This document shows positions 52,866-62,178 of a DNA stretch of 64,000 bases, piece by piece. This stretch comes from Comamonadaceae bacterium. Its GTDB lineage: Bacteria; Pseudomonadota; Gammaproteobacteria; Burkholderiales; Burkholderiaceae_C. The notes below the pieces were generated by a model. It was not told the DNA's origin and did no database searches. It was given only the letters and a program-made list of their open reading frames with translations. The stretch covers positions 29,930-93,929 of the forward strand of contig CANEVH010000005.1 in the NCBI GenBank assembly GCA_947442105.1, written 5' to 3'. Every line of letters begins with the position of its first letter. Position 1 is the first letter of the stretch. Both the position numbers and the translations under genes were made by a program.

Positions 52866-53975
52866 TCACAACGTGCGGGGCGCCAAGGCACCGCTGCGGG
52901 CGGCGTACTTGGTCAGGGCGTCCACTTTTTCCACCATCACGCTGGCGCTGCGCTGGCCGTAGACCTTGGCCTTGAGCCACACGCATTCGGCTTCTAGCGC
53001 GGCTTCGTCGCCCAGGCGGGTGTGCCAGACGCGTAGCTCGGCGTTCCAGCGGTAGGCGCGGCCTTTGAGCAAGTCTTTGGCGTCAAAAGGTGCGCCCGTG
53101 GCTTGCAGCCGGAAAAACGGGGTTTGCGCGCTGGCCAGCAAACGGGCCATGGCCGTCGCATCGGGCGTGGTGGGCAGGGGCGCGGCCAGCACCGCCAGCA
53201 ATGCGTGGCAGTCCATTTCGGCACGGTGCGCGTCATAAAACAGGCCCAGGCCCTGGGCCAGGGCTTCGAGCTTGCTGGAGCTGCGGCCCTGCGCCTTCCA
53301 GTCCAAGTCGGCAAATGAACAGGCCCAGGCGTAGTTGCGAAACAGGGGCAGGCGCGCTTCGCAAAACGGGCGGTCAAACCCGGCGTTGTGGGCAATCACC
53401 ACGTCCACGCCCTCCATCAGCGCGGCAATGCGCGCCTCGTCCAGGCGCTTGCCTGTCACGTCGGCGTCGGTAATGCCAGTAATCGCCAACGCCTCCTTGG
53501 GAATGGGCATGCCGGGGTCTTCCAGCTCGTCAAACACCTGCACCGGCCCCACGGGCACGCCGGTGGCGCGGTCCACGTCCACGCGCAGCAGGGCCAGTTC
53601 GATAATTTTGTCTTTGGCGTGGTCCAGGCCGGTGGTTTCGGTATCGAGCACCACCACGCGCACCACGTCCTGGCCTGGTGCGGTCGGCCATAGCAAGCGA
53701 GGTCGCAAGCGGCGCAGCACGCGGTAGTCGGGGTGGGCCTCCAGGGCTTGGGCCTGGGCTTCTAGGTCTTGCGGCGCCAGGACAGCGGTGCCGGGGGTGG
53801 GGGGAGAGTTCATCGCGGTAGCTGCTTGGACCGGAGCATGGACCGGAGCAAGGACCCTTGCTTGGGGCGCTTGGGTCCGCGCGGTTTTTGCTGGCCGTCC
53901 GGCGCGCGCCTTGGGGGCCGCAGGCGGCTGGGGCAATTCGGGAAAAAGCTCGGCGTTGGGGGAGTCAGAGGTCAA
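52866..53975 (-). CDS. DnaQ-like 3'-5' exonuclease, DEDDh type
   Basis: After a Pro/Ala-rich N-terminus of about 100 residues the protein has VVVLDTETTGLDHAKDKIIE (ExoI Asp-x-Glu), ITGITDADV, AHNAGFDRPF (ExoII) and HRAEMDCHAL (ExoIII, H-x4-D). This is a proofreading-type nuclease resembling DNA polymerase III epsilon but not its usual size. A C-terminal segment of about 100 residues is unassigned. The start is uncertain: TTG 53975 (MTSDSPNAE...) or a TTG further upstream at 54008. Confidence 0.83.
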   Translation of the reverse strand: MTSDSPNAELFPELPQPPAAPKARAGRPAKTARTQAPQARVLAPVHAPVQAATAMNSPPTPGTAVLAPQDLEAQAQALEAHPDYRVLRRLRPRLLWPTAPGQDVVRVVVLDTETTGLDHAKDKIIELALLRVDVDRATGVPVGPVQVFDELEDPGMPIPKEALAITGITDADVTGKRLDEARIAALMEGVDVVIAHNAGFDRPFCEARLPLFRNYAWACSFADLDWKAQGRSSSKLEALAQGLGLFYDAHRAEMDCHALLAVLAAPLPTTPDATAMARLLASAQTPFFRLQATGAPFDAKDLLKGRAYRWNAELRVWHTRLGDEAALEAECVWLKAKVYGQRSASVMVEKVDALTKYAARSGALAPRTL

Positions 53976-54174
53976 AACGGCTACCTGGCGAAGGATCAGA
54001 AAGGGCAAAACGGGGTAAAAAAGGAGTCACAAACGAGGGCGCAAACAGGGACAAAAGCAGGGCGAAACAAGGGCTTATCGGGCCACTCAATAAGGCATGC
54101 ACGCTGCCCAAGAGCGGGGGATTATTGCCCCTATCATTGGCTCCGCTTCTTTTTATAAAGACCTTTGCACACCC

Positions 54175-54651
54175 ATGCAGCTTCATATCCTGGTCGGCAC
54201 CGTCCACGGCACCGCCACCGAGGTGGCCCAAACCCTCGCGTTTGCCGCCGCCGATCTGGGTTTTGAGCCCCAAGTGCTGCCCATGGACGGCCTGACGATA
54301 GCGGCGTTTGCGCAAGGCGGCTTGTTCTTGCTGTGCTGCTCCACCACCGGCCATGGCGACGTGCCGGACAACGCGCAAGCCCTGTACCAAAGCCTGGACT
54401 TGCAGCCCCTGTACCTGGGCACCACGCGCTACGGCCTGGTCGCCCTGGGCGACAGCAGCTACGGCGACACCTTTTGTGGCGGCACCAAGGCCTTTGACGC
54501 GCGGCTGCAAGACCTGGGCGCCCAGCGCATAGGCGCAATGTGCGAGATAGACGCCATGCTGGCCGACGACGCCCCCACCCAAGCCCTGGCCTGGTGGGCG
54601 CAATGGGCTGCACAGCTTCCTCAGCAGCAAGCCGCGCCGTCTGCGGCCTGA
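54175..54651 (+). CDS. Flavodoxin-domain protein (MioC-like)
   Basis: The 158-residue protein has the FMN phosphate-binding loop [28 protein letters not shown] and [17 protein letters not shown]. These give the flavodoxin fold used to carry electrons or in biotin-synthase support. ATG 54175 is chosen because the beta strand HILVGT is close to the N-terminus. It is divergent from the exonuclease gene. Confidence 0.88.
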   Translation: MQLHILVGTVHGTATEVAQTLAFAAADLGFEPQVLPMDGLTIAAFAQGGLFLLCCSTTGHGDVPDNAQALYQSLDLQPLYLGTTRYGLVALGDSSYGDTFCGGTKAFDARLQDLGAQRIGAMCEIDAMLADDAPTQALAWWAQWAAQLPQQQAAPSAA

Positions 54652-54730
54652 CCACTTTTCACCATACCCCTCGCAGAGCGCACTCCGTGATGCGCACCGC
54701 CCTCCCCCAACCGTCCATTGACAAACCACC

Positions 54731-55648
54731 ATGAACACATCCCCACGCCCCTCCGCCAAACCCCTGCGCCCCCTCAAAGGCGTGCGCATCGTCAGTCTGG
54801 CGCTGAATTTGCCCGGTCCGGCTGCGCTCATGCGCCTGCAGGCCATGGGCGCTAGCTGCGTGAAGCTGGAGCCGCCCGCCCCTGCGGCCGCGCCCGCGGG
54901 CAGCTCAGGCGACCCCATGGGCCTGTACAACCCTAAGGCCTATGCCACTTTGCACCAAGGCGTCAAAACCCAGAGCACGGACCTGAAAACCGCCGCAGGC
55001 CAAAAAGCGCTGCACCGCGCGCTGGCCAAAGCCGACGTGCTGATCACCTCGTTTCGCCCTTCCGCGCTCAAGAAACTGGACATCGACTGGGCCGCGCTGC
55101 GCCGGGCTTACCCCGCGCTGTGCATGGTGGAAATTGTGGGCGCCCCCCACGAGCGCGCTGAAGAGCCCGGCCATGACCTGACCTATTTGGCCGAAGCTGG
55201 CTTGGTGCACGGCCTCGACTTGCCACCCACGCTGTACGCCGACATGGGCGGCTCGCTCATGGCCAGTGAGGCGGTATTGCAAGCGCGCCTGGCGCAGCTC
55301 AAAACCGGTAAAGGCGTGCGCCTGCAAGTGGCCTTGTCCGACGCCGCCCACTACCTGGCCCTGCCGCGTACCTGGGGCCTGACCACGCCCGGCGCCGCCG
55401 TAGGCGGCGGCCACGCGGGCTACCGCGTCTACCCCTGCAAAAACGGCCGCGTAGCCGTGGCTGCGCTGGAGCCGCACTTTGCCAAATCGCTGTGCCAGCA
55501 AGCCGGTGTGGCAGACGCCACCGTCAAGTCCATGATGGCGCCCACTACCCACGCCGCTGTGGCGGCATTTTTAGCCACCAAAACCCGCGCGCAGCTGGAT
55601 GCGCTGGGGGCCAAGCACGATATTCCGCTGTACACGCTGGCGGGGTAA
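54731..55648 (+). CDS. CaiB/BaiF CoA-transferase family protein, AMACR-like
   Basis: The 305-residue protein has the family start LKGVRIVSLALNLPGPAALM, GHDLTYLAEAGLVHG and LYADMGGSLMASEAVL. The GHD-x2-Y and AD-x-GG pattern resembles alpha-methylacyl-CoA racemases, which use a His/Asp pair, more than formyl-CoA transferases. Substrate is unknown. The C-terminus is shorter than many members. REP-like repeats begin 55 bp after its stop. Confidence 0.87.
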   Translation: MNTSPRPSAKPLRPLKGVRIVSLALNLPGPAALMRLQAMGASCVKLEPPAPAAAPAGSSGDPMGLYNPKAYATLHQGVKTQSTDLKTAAGQKALHRALAKADVLITSFRPSALKKLDIDWAALRRAYPALCMVEIVGAPHERAEEPGHDLTYLAEAGLVHGLDLPPTLYADMGGSLMASEAVLQARLAQLKTGKGVRLQVALSDAAHYLALPRTWGLTTPGAAVGGGHAGYRVYPCKNGRVAVAALEPHFAKSLCQQAGVADATVKSMMAPTTHAAVAAFLATKTRAQLDALGAKHDIPLYTLAG

Positions 55649-55700
55649 GCGATTCGCTCCGGTGACGTGGCTTTGCTGCGGTGCAAGGCGATGCAGGTTT

Positions 55701-55781
55701 TTTGGGGTCAGATTCCAATATCCATGCGAAGCACCTGCCAGGGACGCCCAAAGGGCGGTGGATTTTGGAATCTGACCCCAA
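55701..55781. repeat. REPIN-like inverted repeat pair 1
   Basis: TTGGGGTCAGATTCCAA (55703-55718) is followed about 46 nt later by its inverse TTGGAATCTGACCCCAA (55765-55781). This REP-pair unit could form a long hairpin; REPINs of this class are mobilised by RAYT transposases elsewhere in the genome. Confidence 0.8.
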
Positions 55782-55834
55782 AAAACCCGGGACGACGAAG
55801 ACCGCCTCGCCTCCGCGCTTCCTTAAACGCGCGC

Positions 55835-55920
55835 TTATTGGGGTCAGAGTCCAAAAAGACCTGCCCTTCGAGCATCCCTGCGGGCGCTGCGCGGCCTTAT
55901 TGGAATCTGACCCCAATAAG
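55835..55920. repeat. REPIN-like inverted repeat pair 2
   Basis: TTATTGGGGTCAGAGTCCAA (about 55835-55854) and TTGGAATCTGACCCCAATAA (about 55900-55919) are inverse copies with about 45 nt between. One arm has GAGTCC in place of GATTCC. Confidence 0.8.
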
Positions 55921-56134
55921 CGCTAGCCACTCACTTTGCACCGCCAGCTCGACGCCATCGCCAATTCGCTTGAACCAGGCGGTGTTTGCTTTTCGGCGGT
56001 ACGAGGACGCCTCGCTGCGCTACACCGGCCTTGCGAGCCACGGCGGACTGACGCACTACGGCTTGTATGACACCGTGGTAGCGAGGGACTGGGCTGCCTG
56101 AACTTCGGCGCAAGCCGTGGAATGCAGGAGTTGG

Positions 56135-58522
56135 CTAGCGCCCCAAGCCCGGTTTTGCCTTGCGCGCGCCCAGCGGCTTTGCCCCGGTCACACGCGGCGG
56201 CAAGCCAGTGTGCTGGGTCAGCATGCGGCCTTTTTGCGGGGCTGCGGTTTTGGCCGAGGCCTTAGCCACCGGGGTGCTGTTCTTCTTGCGCGCCGACAGG
56301 TAGGCGCCGTCGCCCAGGGGCTGGAAGGTGGGAATCAGGTGGTGTTTGCCATTGCCCACCAAGTCGGCGCGGCCCATGGCTTTGAGCGCCTCGCGCAAGA
56401 GCGGCCAGTTGTTGGGGTCGTGGTAGCGCAAAAAGGCTTTGTGCAGGCGTCGACGCTTTTCGCCGCGCACCACGTCCACAGTCTCCTCGTCGCTCTCGGC
56501 GGTACGGTGGATTTTGCGCAAGGTGTTGCGCCCGCTGTGGTACATGGCCGTGGCGGTGGCCATGGGGCTGGGGTAAAAGGTTTGCACCTGGTCGGCGCGA
56601 AAGCCGTTTTTCTTCAGCCACACGGCCAAGTTCATCATGTCTTCATCCGTGGTGCCCGGATGGGCGGCGATGAAGTAGGGAATCAAAAACTGCTTTTTGC
56701 CCGCCTCGGCGCTGAACTTATCAAACAGGGTTTTGAACTTGTCGTACGAGCCAATGCCCGGCTTCATCATCTTGGACAGCGGGCCGGCTTCGGTGTGTTC
56801 GGGCGCAATCTTGAGGTAGCCGCCCACGTGGTGCTGCGCCAGCTCTTTGATGTATTCGGGGCTTTTGACGGCCAGGTCGTAGCGCAGGCCCGAGCCGATC
56901 AAAATCTTTTTGATGCCCTTGAGCGCGCGGCCCCGGCGGTACATCTTGATCAGCGGGCCGTGGTCGGTGGTCAGGTTTTGGCACACGCCGGGGTAGACGC
57001 AGCTGGGTTTACGGCAGGCGGCCTCAATCTCGGGGCTGCGGCAGCCCAGGCGGTACATATTGGCCGTGGGGCCGCCCAGGTCAGAAATCGTGCCGGTAAA
57101 GCCCTTGACCTTGTCGCGGATGTCTTCAATTTCTTTGATGACCGAGTCTTCCGAGCGGCTTTGGATGATGCGGCCTTCGTGCTCGGTGATGGAGCAAAAC
57201 GTGCAGCCCCCAAAGCAGCCGCGCATGATGTTGACGCTAAAGCGGATCATCTCCCAGGCCGGGATTTTGGTGGCGCCGTCGTGGCTGCCGTTTTCGTCCG
57301 CATAACTGGGGTGCGGGCTACGCGCGTAGGGCAGGTCAAACACCATGTCCATCTCGGCGGTGGTGAGCGGAATGGGCGGCGGCGTGATCCACACGTCGCG
57401 GGCGGTCACGCCTTCGCCATGGGCTTGTACCAGGGCGCGGGCGTTGCCGGGGTTGGTCTCAAGATGTAGCACGCGGTTGGCGTGGGCGTAAAGCACCGGG
57501 TCGGCACGCACCTGCTCGTAGCTGGGCAGGCGAATCACCGAGCGCTCACGCGGCGGCACCTTGAGCTTGGCCTTGAGCGCGGGGTTGGCCACGAACAGCA
57601 TGGTTTGCGGCTGCGCGGGCAAAGTGGACGCTGCGGCGCCCGTGCCTGATTTTTCTGCATCTTGGGCCACTTGCTTGGCTTCGTCTTCGCGGGCGCAGGT
57701 AGCGCCGTTCTCGGCGGCCACCTCAGAAGTCGTCAAATACGGATTGACATGCGCTTCGACCCGACCCGGCGCGTCCACACTGGTGGAGTTGATCTCAAAC
57801 CAGCCCTTGCCCGTCTCGTCGTCCGGGCGGCGCACAAAGGCGGTGCCGCGCACGTCGGTGATGTTCTGAACCGGCTCTTTGGCCGCCAGACGGTGGGCGA
57901 TTTCGACAATCGCGCGCTCGGCGTTGCCGTATAGCAGCAGGTCGCACTTGGCGTCCACCACGATGGAGCGGCGCACTTTGTCGCTCCAGTAGTCGTAGTG
58001 CGCAATGCGGCGCAAGCTGCCTTCGATGCCGCCCAAAATCAAAGGCACGTCTTTGAAGGCCTCGCGGCAGCGCTGGCTGTAGACGATGGCCGCGCGGTCT
58101 GGCCGCTTGCCCGCTACGTCGCCTGGGGTGTAGGCGTCGTCACTGCGGATTTTGCGGTCCGCCGTGTAGCGGTTGATCATGGAATCCATATTGCCGGCCG
58201 TCACGCCCCAAAACAGATTGGGTTTGCCCAAGGCCTTGAACGCCTCAGCGCTGGTCCAGTCCGGCTGGGCGATAATGCCCACCCTGAAACCCTGCGCCTC
58301 CAACATGCGGCCAATCACCGCCATGCCAAAACTCGGGTGGTCCACATAGGCGTCGCCGGTGACGAGCACGATGTCGCAACTATCCCAGCCCAGCTTTTCC
58401 ATCTCCGCGCGGCTCATAGGCTGCATGGGCGCATTGCCAAAACGCGCCGCCCAGTACTTACGGTAGCTGCCCAAGGGCTTAGCGGCGCGGGCGAAAAAGG
58501 AGACGTCGAGGGGGGCGTTCAT
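56135..58522 (-). CDS. YgiQ-family radical SAM protein (UPF0313)
   Basis: The 795-residue protein has the N-terminal domain with [20 protein letters not shown] and [21 protein letters not shown], and the radical SAM motif CFGGCTFC followed by further conserved YgiQ blocks (PIRRYR-like [20 protein letters not shown]). YgiQ enzymes are widespread B12/radical SAM-related proteins without established reaction. ATG 58522 gives [20 protein letters not shown], the family-like start. A Lys/Arg-rich C-terminus ends it. Large plus-strand frames here are shadows of this gene. Confidence 0.93.
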   Translation of the reverse strand: MNAPLDVSFFARAAKPLGSYRKYWAARFGNAPMQPMSRAEMEKLGWDSCDIVLVTGDAYVDHPSFGMAVIGRMLEAQGFRVGIIAQPDWTSAEAFKALGKPNLFWGVTAGNMDSMINRYTADRKIRSDDAYTPGDVAGKRPDRAAIVYSQRCREAFKDVPLILGGIEGSLRRIAHYDYWSDKVRRSIVVDAKCDLLLYGNAERAIVEIAHRLAAKEPVQNITDVRGTAFVRRPDDETGKGWFEINSTSVDAPGRVEAHVNPYLTTSEVAAENGATCAREDEAKQVAQDAEKSGTGAAASTLPAQPQTMLFVANPALKAKLKVPPRERSVIRLPSYEQVRADPVLYAHANRVLHLETNPGNARALVQAHGEGVTARDVWITPPPIPLTTAEMDMVFDLPYARSPHPSYADENGSHDGATKIPAWEMIRFSVNIMRGCFGGCTFCSITEHEGRIIQSRSEDSVIKEIEDIRDKVKGFTGTISDLGGPTANMYRLGCRSPEIEAACRKPSCVYPGVCQNLTTDHGPLIKMYRRGRALKGIKKILIGSGLRYDLAVKSPEYIKELAQHHVGGYLKIAPEHTEAGPLSKMMKPGIGSYDKFKTLFDKFSAEAGKKQFLIPYFIAAHPGTTDEDMMNLAVWLKKNGFRADQVQTFYPSPMATATAMYHSGRNTLRKIHRTAESDEETVDVVRGEKRRRLHKAFLRYHDPNNWPLLREALKAMGRADLVGNGKHHLIPTFQPLGDGAYLSARKKNSTPVAKASAKTAAPQKGRMLTQHTGLPPRVTGAKPLGARKAKPGLGR

Positions 58523-58684
58523 GGATAAGGAGGTGGCAAAGCTGTGGAAAAGCTGTGCAGGGGTGGGGGGAGCCGCGCATTTTACGGTTTCGACCATGGG
58601 GCTTTTTTCTCAAGGGTTGTCCCCCTGTCCCCATCCCCCTTTTCACCCCAGCGGGGTTGTAGTTGCCCCTCCACACTCCCCCAA

Positions 58685-58717
58685 CCCCCTCTCCTCCCCG
58701 CTGGGGAGGAGAGGGGG
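58685..58717. repeat. Perfect 15-bp palindrome with GCT loop
   Basis: CCCCCTCTCCTCCCC, spacer GCT, then GGGGAGGAGAGGGGG. An identical 33-bp copy lies at 59067-59099. The long pyrimidine/purine asymmetry could also form triplex structures. Confidence 0.85.
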
Positions 58718-58953
58718 AGCCAACAGCCACATTGGGTTTCGTCGCCCCGGCTAGCGCATCACCGAATGCAATCCCCCCCTATCCCCCCAACCCCCTTTCC
58801 ACCACAGCGGGGTAGAAAGGGGGAGCGAACAGCCACATTGGGTTTCGTCGCCCCGGCTGCGACACCACCGGGACCCGCCCGCCCGCCAGCGGCAGCGGAA
58901 GTTGGTAGCGACGGCGCCTAGTCGCGAATCGTCCAGAAGGCTGCTGCGCCCAA

Positions 58954-59064
58954 ACCCCGAAAGCCGTCGCGGCGACGGCGCCGTTGCTAGGCACTGCTGG
59001 CCTACAAACAGGCGTTAGGCCAGTAGAGGCCTAGCCGAAGCGCAGAAACCAAATTCGGACTTTG
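58954..59064 (+). repeat. 111-bp direct repeat, copy 1
   Basis: Copy 1 spans ACCCCGAAAGCCGTCGCGGC through AAATTCGGACTTTG. It differs from copy 2 at about three positions. The unit contains CTGGCCTA (about 58998-59005) and TAGGCCAG (about 59016-59023) as a hairpin core flanked by GCTAGGC/GGCCTAGC. Confidence 0.85.
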
Positions 59065-59066
59065 CT

Positions 59067-59099
59067 CCCCCTCTCCTCCCCGCTGGGGAGGAGAGGGGG
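59067..59099. repeat. Perfect 15-bp palindrome with GCT loop, second copy
   Basis: Identical to 58685-58717: CCCCCTCTCCTCCCC-GCT-GGGGAGGAGAGGGGG, placed between the two 111-bp direct repeats. Confidence 0.85.
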
Positions 59100-59136
59100 T
59101 TGGGGGGTGTGGCGGGGCAAAGACCCCAGCGCCCAC

Positions 59137-59247
59137 ACCCCGAAAGCCGTCGCGGCGACGGCGCCGTTCCTAGGTACTGCTGGCCTACAAACAGGCGTTA
59201 GGCCAGTAGAAGCCTAGCCGAAGCGCAGAAACCAAATTCGGACTTTG
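59137..59247 (+). repeat. 111-bp direct repeat, copy 2
   Basis: Second copy, same length as copy 1 and differing at about three bases (for example GTTCCTAGGTACT against GTTGCTAGGCACT). It is followed by another GCT-loop palindrome at 59251-59273. Confidence 0.85.
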
Positions 59248-59294
59248 GCCCCCCTCGCCCGCTGGGCGAGGGGTTGGGGTGAGAGTGGGAGAAA

Positions 59295-60410
59295 TTACCC
59301 TGAAATCACTGCCTGCGGCGCTTCAGGAGGAAGCGCAACCGGCGCACCCAAAGCCGCACTACTTTGGCCGGCCGCCAAAAGCGCCATATCGGCCCACACT
59401 TGCGTTGTCGTCACCTCCGGCGCCGCCTGCTGCCCCCGCAAGCGGGCCACCAACGCGGCGTACACCGCGCAGTAATGCCCCGCCACCGGCGGCACCACCT
59501 GCGTGTGCAACTGTCCCTGCGGATAGGTGGTAATCGTCGCAGCCTGCGGGTCCACACCCCAGCCATCGGGCACCCCCCACTGGGGCCGCCCCCCGGCCTT
59601 GAGTGCGTCTTCCTGCACATCCAGCCCGTATTTGACAAAGCTGCCCAAGGTGCCATGCACCACAAAGCGCGGCCCCATGGCGGGGACGAGCGCGCTGGCG
59701 TGCAGGATGACGCGCAGGTCGGGGTGCCGGTCGCCGTAGCGCAGTTGGGCGTGAAAATAGTCGTTCACCTGCGCGCCGTCGCGCTGGCAGGCGGTGTCCA
59801 GCGCGATAGATTGCGGCATGCCAAATAGCAGCAGCGCCTGGTCCACCAGGTGGGCGCCCAGGTCAAACCACAGGCCCGAGCCGGGCAGCGGCTGCTCGCG
59901 CCAGCGGTCGGGCACCACGGGGCGGTACCGGTCGAAGTGGGATTCAAAGTGCACGATGCGGCCCAGCACGCCGCTGTGGATGACCTTTTGCAGGGTCAAA
60001 AAGTCCGCGTCAAAACGGCGGTTTTGGAACACGGTGAACACCAGGCCGCGTTCGCGGGCCAAGGCCAGCAGGGCTTCCGTTTGCGCCAGCGTCACGGTGC
60101 AGGGCTTGTCCACCAGCACGTGCTTGCCCGCCAGCAGCGCGGCCTGCGCAAGGGGAAAGTGGCTTTCGTTGCTGGTGGCAATCACCACCAGGTCAATGCT
60201 CGGGTCGTCAAAGGCTTGCGTTGGTTGGGTTACCACCGCCACCTGCGGCCACTCGGCCAGCACCGCAGCGGGTTTGCTGGAGACCACGCTGGCCAGCTCC
60301 AGGCCGGGCACCCCCGCAATCAGCGGCGCATGAAAAATACGCCCGGCGTTGCCAAAGCCGACAAGGGCGACACGCACCGGGCGCGAGGGTGGCAAAGGAA
60401 GAAATTGCAT
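59295..60410 (-). CDS. Gfo/Idh/MocA family oxidoreductase
   Basis: The 371-residue protein has the NAD(P) Rossmann start VRVALVGFGNAGRIFHAPLI, ATSNESHFPLAQAALLAGKHV and the catalytic region VDKPCTVT (Lys of the EKP motif, here DKP), then a C-terminal alpha/beta domain with RFDADFLTLQKVI. It oxidises or reduces a sugar or polyol; substrate is unknown. It is divergent from the amino-acid ABC genes and separated from YgiQ by the repeat mosaic. Confidence 0.88.
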   Translation of the reverse strand: MQFLPLPPSRPVRVALVGFGNAGRIFHAPLIAGVPGLELASVVSSKPAAVLAEWPQVAVVTQPTQAFDDPSIDLVVIATSNESHFPLAQAALLAGKHVLVDKPCTVTLAQTEALLALARERGLVFTVFQNRRFDADFLTLQKVIHSGVLGRIVHFESHFDRYRPVVPDRWREQPLPGSGLWFDLGAHLVDQALLLFGMPQSIALDTACQRDGAQVNDYFHAQLRYGDRHPDLRVILHASALVPAMGPRFVVHGTLGSFVKYGLDVQEDALKAGGRPQWGVPDGWGVDPQAATITTYPQGQLHTQVVPPVAGHYCAVYAALVARLRGQQAAPEVTTTQVWADMALLAAGQSSAALGAPVALPPEAPQAVISG

Positions 60411-60584
60411 TCATCGATCATCCGCCAAAAAGCGTACAAAAATAGGCGCAAGCAGGGCAGAAACCCTTAAACAATGGCAGTTTGCGCAGGCGCAAACTGC
60501 GGGGACGCTGCCCGTAGAATGAATGGTCGTGTTTTTTACCACCCTGCTAAACCACCCGCGTTTGGCCTTCCCAAGGATTCACCC

Positions 60585-61412
60585 ATGAAAAAACTCCTCC
60601 TCAGCCTGAGCGTAATCGCCCTGTTGGCCGCTTGCGGCAAAAAAGAAGAAGCTGCCGCTCCCGCAGCGCCTGCGCCCGCACCGGTGGCCGCAGCACCCAC
60701 CGAACTCACCGTCGCAATTGACCCCACTTACGAGCCTTTCACCTTCAAAACCGCCGACGGCCAGCCCACTGGTTTTGACGTGGACATTGCCAATGCCCTG
60801 TGCGAGCAAATCAAGCGCAAGTGCGTGTTTGTCGAGCAAGTGTGGGACAGCATGATCCCCGGCCTGAACGCCAAGAAATACGACGTCATCATCAGCTCCA
60901 TGTCGATCACCGACGACCGCATGAAGGAAGTTGACTTCACCGACAAGTACTACAACACCCCCAGCCGCCTCGTGCTAAAAAAGGGCACCAAGTTCACCGA
61001 CGCTGCATCCATCAAGGGCAAGAAAATCGGCGTTCTCAAGGGTTCGACCCAAGAAAAATATGCCCTGGGCGAACTCAAGACTGCTGGCGTGGTCGTCAAC
61101 TCTTACGAAGCGCAAGACCAGGTGTACCTGGACATCAAATCGGGACGTCTAGACGGCACCGTGGCGGACTACATGGAAGTCACTGGTGGTTTCCTGAGCA
61201 AGCCTGAAGGCGAAAAATACGAGCTGGTCGGCCCCGACCTGAAAGAGCCGAAGTACTTCGGCTACGGCGCAGGCATCGCTTTGCGCAAGGGTGAAGACGC
61301 GCTCAAGGCAGAACTCAATGGCGCGATCAAGGCCATCCGCAGCGCCCCCACCTACAAGACCATTAACGACAAGTACTTCGCCAAGTTCAACATCGACGTG
61401 TACGGCGAATAA
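60585..61412 (+). CDS. Amino-acid ABC transporter substrate-binding lipoprotein
   Basis: The 275-residue protein has a lipobox LAAC followed by GKKEE and a short Ala/Pro linker. The bacterial extracellular solute-binding family 3 fold follows, with IDPTYEPFTFKTADGQPTGF, DVDIANALC and YDVIISSMSITDDRMKEVDF. Such proteins carry polar amino acids such as histidine, arginine or glutamine. ATG 60585 is chosen since the signal starts there. A terminator at 61442-61480 separates it from the permease. Confidence 0.92.
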   Translation: MKKLLLSLSVIALLAACGKKEEAAAPAAPAPAPVAAAPTELTVAIDPTYEPFTFKTADGQPTGFDVDIANALCEQIKRKCVFVEQVWDSMIPGLNAKKYDVIISSMSITDDRMKEVDFTDKYYNTPSRLVLKKGTKFTDAASIKGKKIGVLKGSTQEKYALGELKTAGVVVNSYEAQDQVYLDIKSGRLDGTVADYMEVTGGFLSKPEGEKYELVGPDLKEPKYFGYGAGIALRKGEDALKAELNGAIKAIRSAPTYKTINDKYFAKFNIDVYGE

Positions 61413-61441
61413 AGCCCACCCGGCCTGCTTTTAAGGCAATG

Positions 61442-61480
61442 AAAATCGGCGTACGGCTTTGGCTGGACGCCGATTTTTTT
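61442..61480 (+). terminator. Attenuator between binding-protein and permease genes
   Basis: AAAATCGGCGT (61442-61452) pairs with ACGCCGATTTT (61467-61477), followed by TTTTTTT. It lies 12 bp before the permease start, so partial read-through would give excess binding protein. Confidence 0.85.
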
Positions 61481-61491
61481 ATCCCCAGACC

Positions 61492-62178
61492 ATGAACGCC
61501 TACTACTTCAGCATCTTGCAAGGCTCGCTGCTTACGGTTGCAGTGGCCCTGTGCTCGCTGGCGGTAGCCATCGTCTTGGGTTTGCTGGGCGCGGCAGCGC
61601 GTCTGTCAGGCCGTCCGGTGGCAGTGGCCTTGGGCACCGCGTACACCACGGTCATCCGGGGCATTCCGGATTTGGTAGTGATGCTGCTGGTGTTTTACGG
61701 CGGCACCATGGGCTTGAACCACCTGATGGAAGCCTTGGGAAGCAAGCGCTCGGTGGACATCAACCCCTTTGTGGCCGGGGTGCTGACCCTGGGTTTTATC
61801 TATGGCGCCTATATGACCGAGACCTTTCGGGGGGCGATTTTGGCCGTCCCCAAGGGCCAAGCAGAAGCGGCCTGGGCTTTTGGCATGGGCCGCACCCAAG
61901 CATTTCTGCGCATCACCTTGCCGCAAATGGTGCGCTACGCCCTGCCCGGCTTTACTAACAATTGGCTGGTGCTGATCAAAGCCACCGCGCTGGTCAGCCT
62001 GATTGGCTTGAAAGAGATGACCTACCTCTCTAAGCAGGCCAGCGCGGCGACGCGTTCACCCTTTGAGTTTTTCTTGTTCACTGCGGCCTTGTTTCTCGTG
62101 TTCACCAGCGCGTCACTCTTCGTGCTGCGCAAAGTAAACGCGCGCTACAGCCTGGGCACGCGCCGGGGGCAGCTCTGA
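61492..62178 (+). CDS. Amino-acid ABC transporter permease (HisQ/GlnP-type)
   Basis: The 228-residue permease has about five hydrophobic helices, TVIRGIPDLVVMLLVFYGG (the conserved RG[TI]P region) and the EAA-type loop GQAEAAWAFGMGRTQAFLRI. It pairs with the next gene, whose start overlaps its stop (TGATG). ATG 61492 follows the hairpin. Confidence 0.93.
   Translation: MNAYYFSILQGSLLTVAVALCSLAVAIVLGLLGAAARLSGRPVAVALGTAYTTVIRGIPDLVVMLLVFYGGTMGLNHLMEALGSKRSVDINPFVAGVLTLGFIYGAYMTETFRGAILAVPKGQAEAAWAFGMGRTQAFLRITLPQMVRYALPGFTNNWLVLIKATALVSLIGLKEMTYLSKQASAATRSPFEFFLFTAALFLVFTSASLFVLRKVNARYSLGTRRGQL

Larger units (their letters stand above)
55649..56134. other. Repeat-rich intergenic region with a possible gene fragment
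   Basis: The 486-bp gap contains two inverted-repeat pairs (see repeats at 55701-55781 and 55835-55920). After them, from about 55980 to 56101, one plus frame reads NQAVFAFRRYEDASLRYTGL then SHGGLTHYGLYDTVVARDWA and stops. It looks like the C-terminal tail of a real protein whose rest is missing, perhaps lost when the repeats inserted. Confidence 0.4.
58523..59294. other. Intergenic mosaic of palindromes and direct repeats
   Basis: About 770 bp without a credible gene. It holds four GCT-loop palindromes of pyrimidine/purine character (58685-58717, 58785-58820 imperfect, 59067-59099, 59251-59273), two copies of an about 39-bp AGCCACATTGGGTTTCGTCG element (58714-58752, 58819-58857), and a near-identical 111-bp direct repeat (58954-59064, 59137-59247). 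The 111-bp unit itself contains a long imperfect cruciform around CTGGCCTA/TAGGCCAG. Confidence 0.75.

Noticed and set aside
56117..57469. 450-residue plus-strand open frame opposite the YgiQ gene
   Set aside because: Its composition is that of a reverse-strand shadow (Gly/Ala/Val/His-rich) and it lies wholly inside the radical SAM gene with clear motifs on the other strand.
58954..59247. Possible CRISPR array from repeated 111-bp units
   Set aside because: Only two units, too long for CRISPR repeats, no regular spacers and no cas genes.
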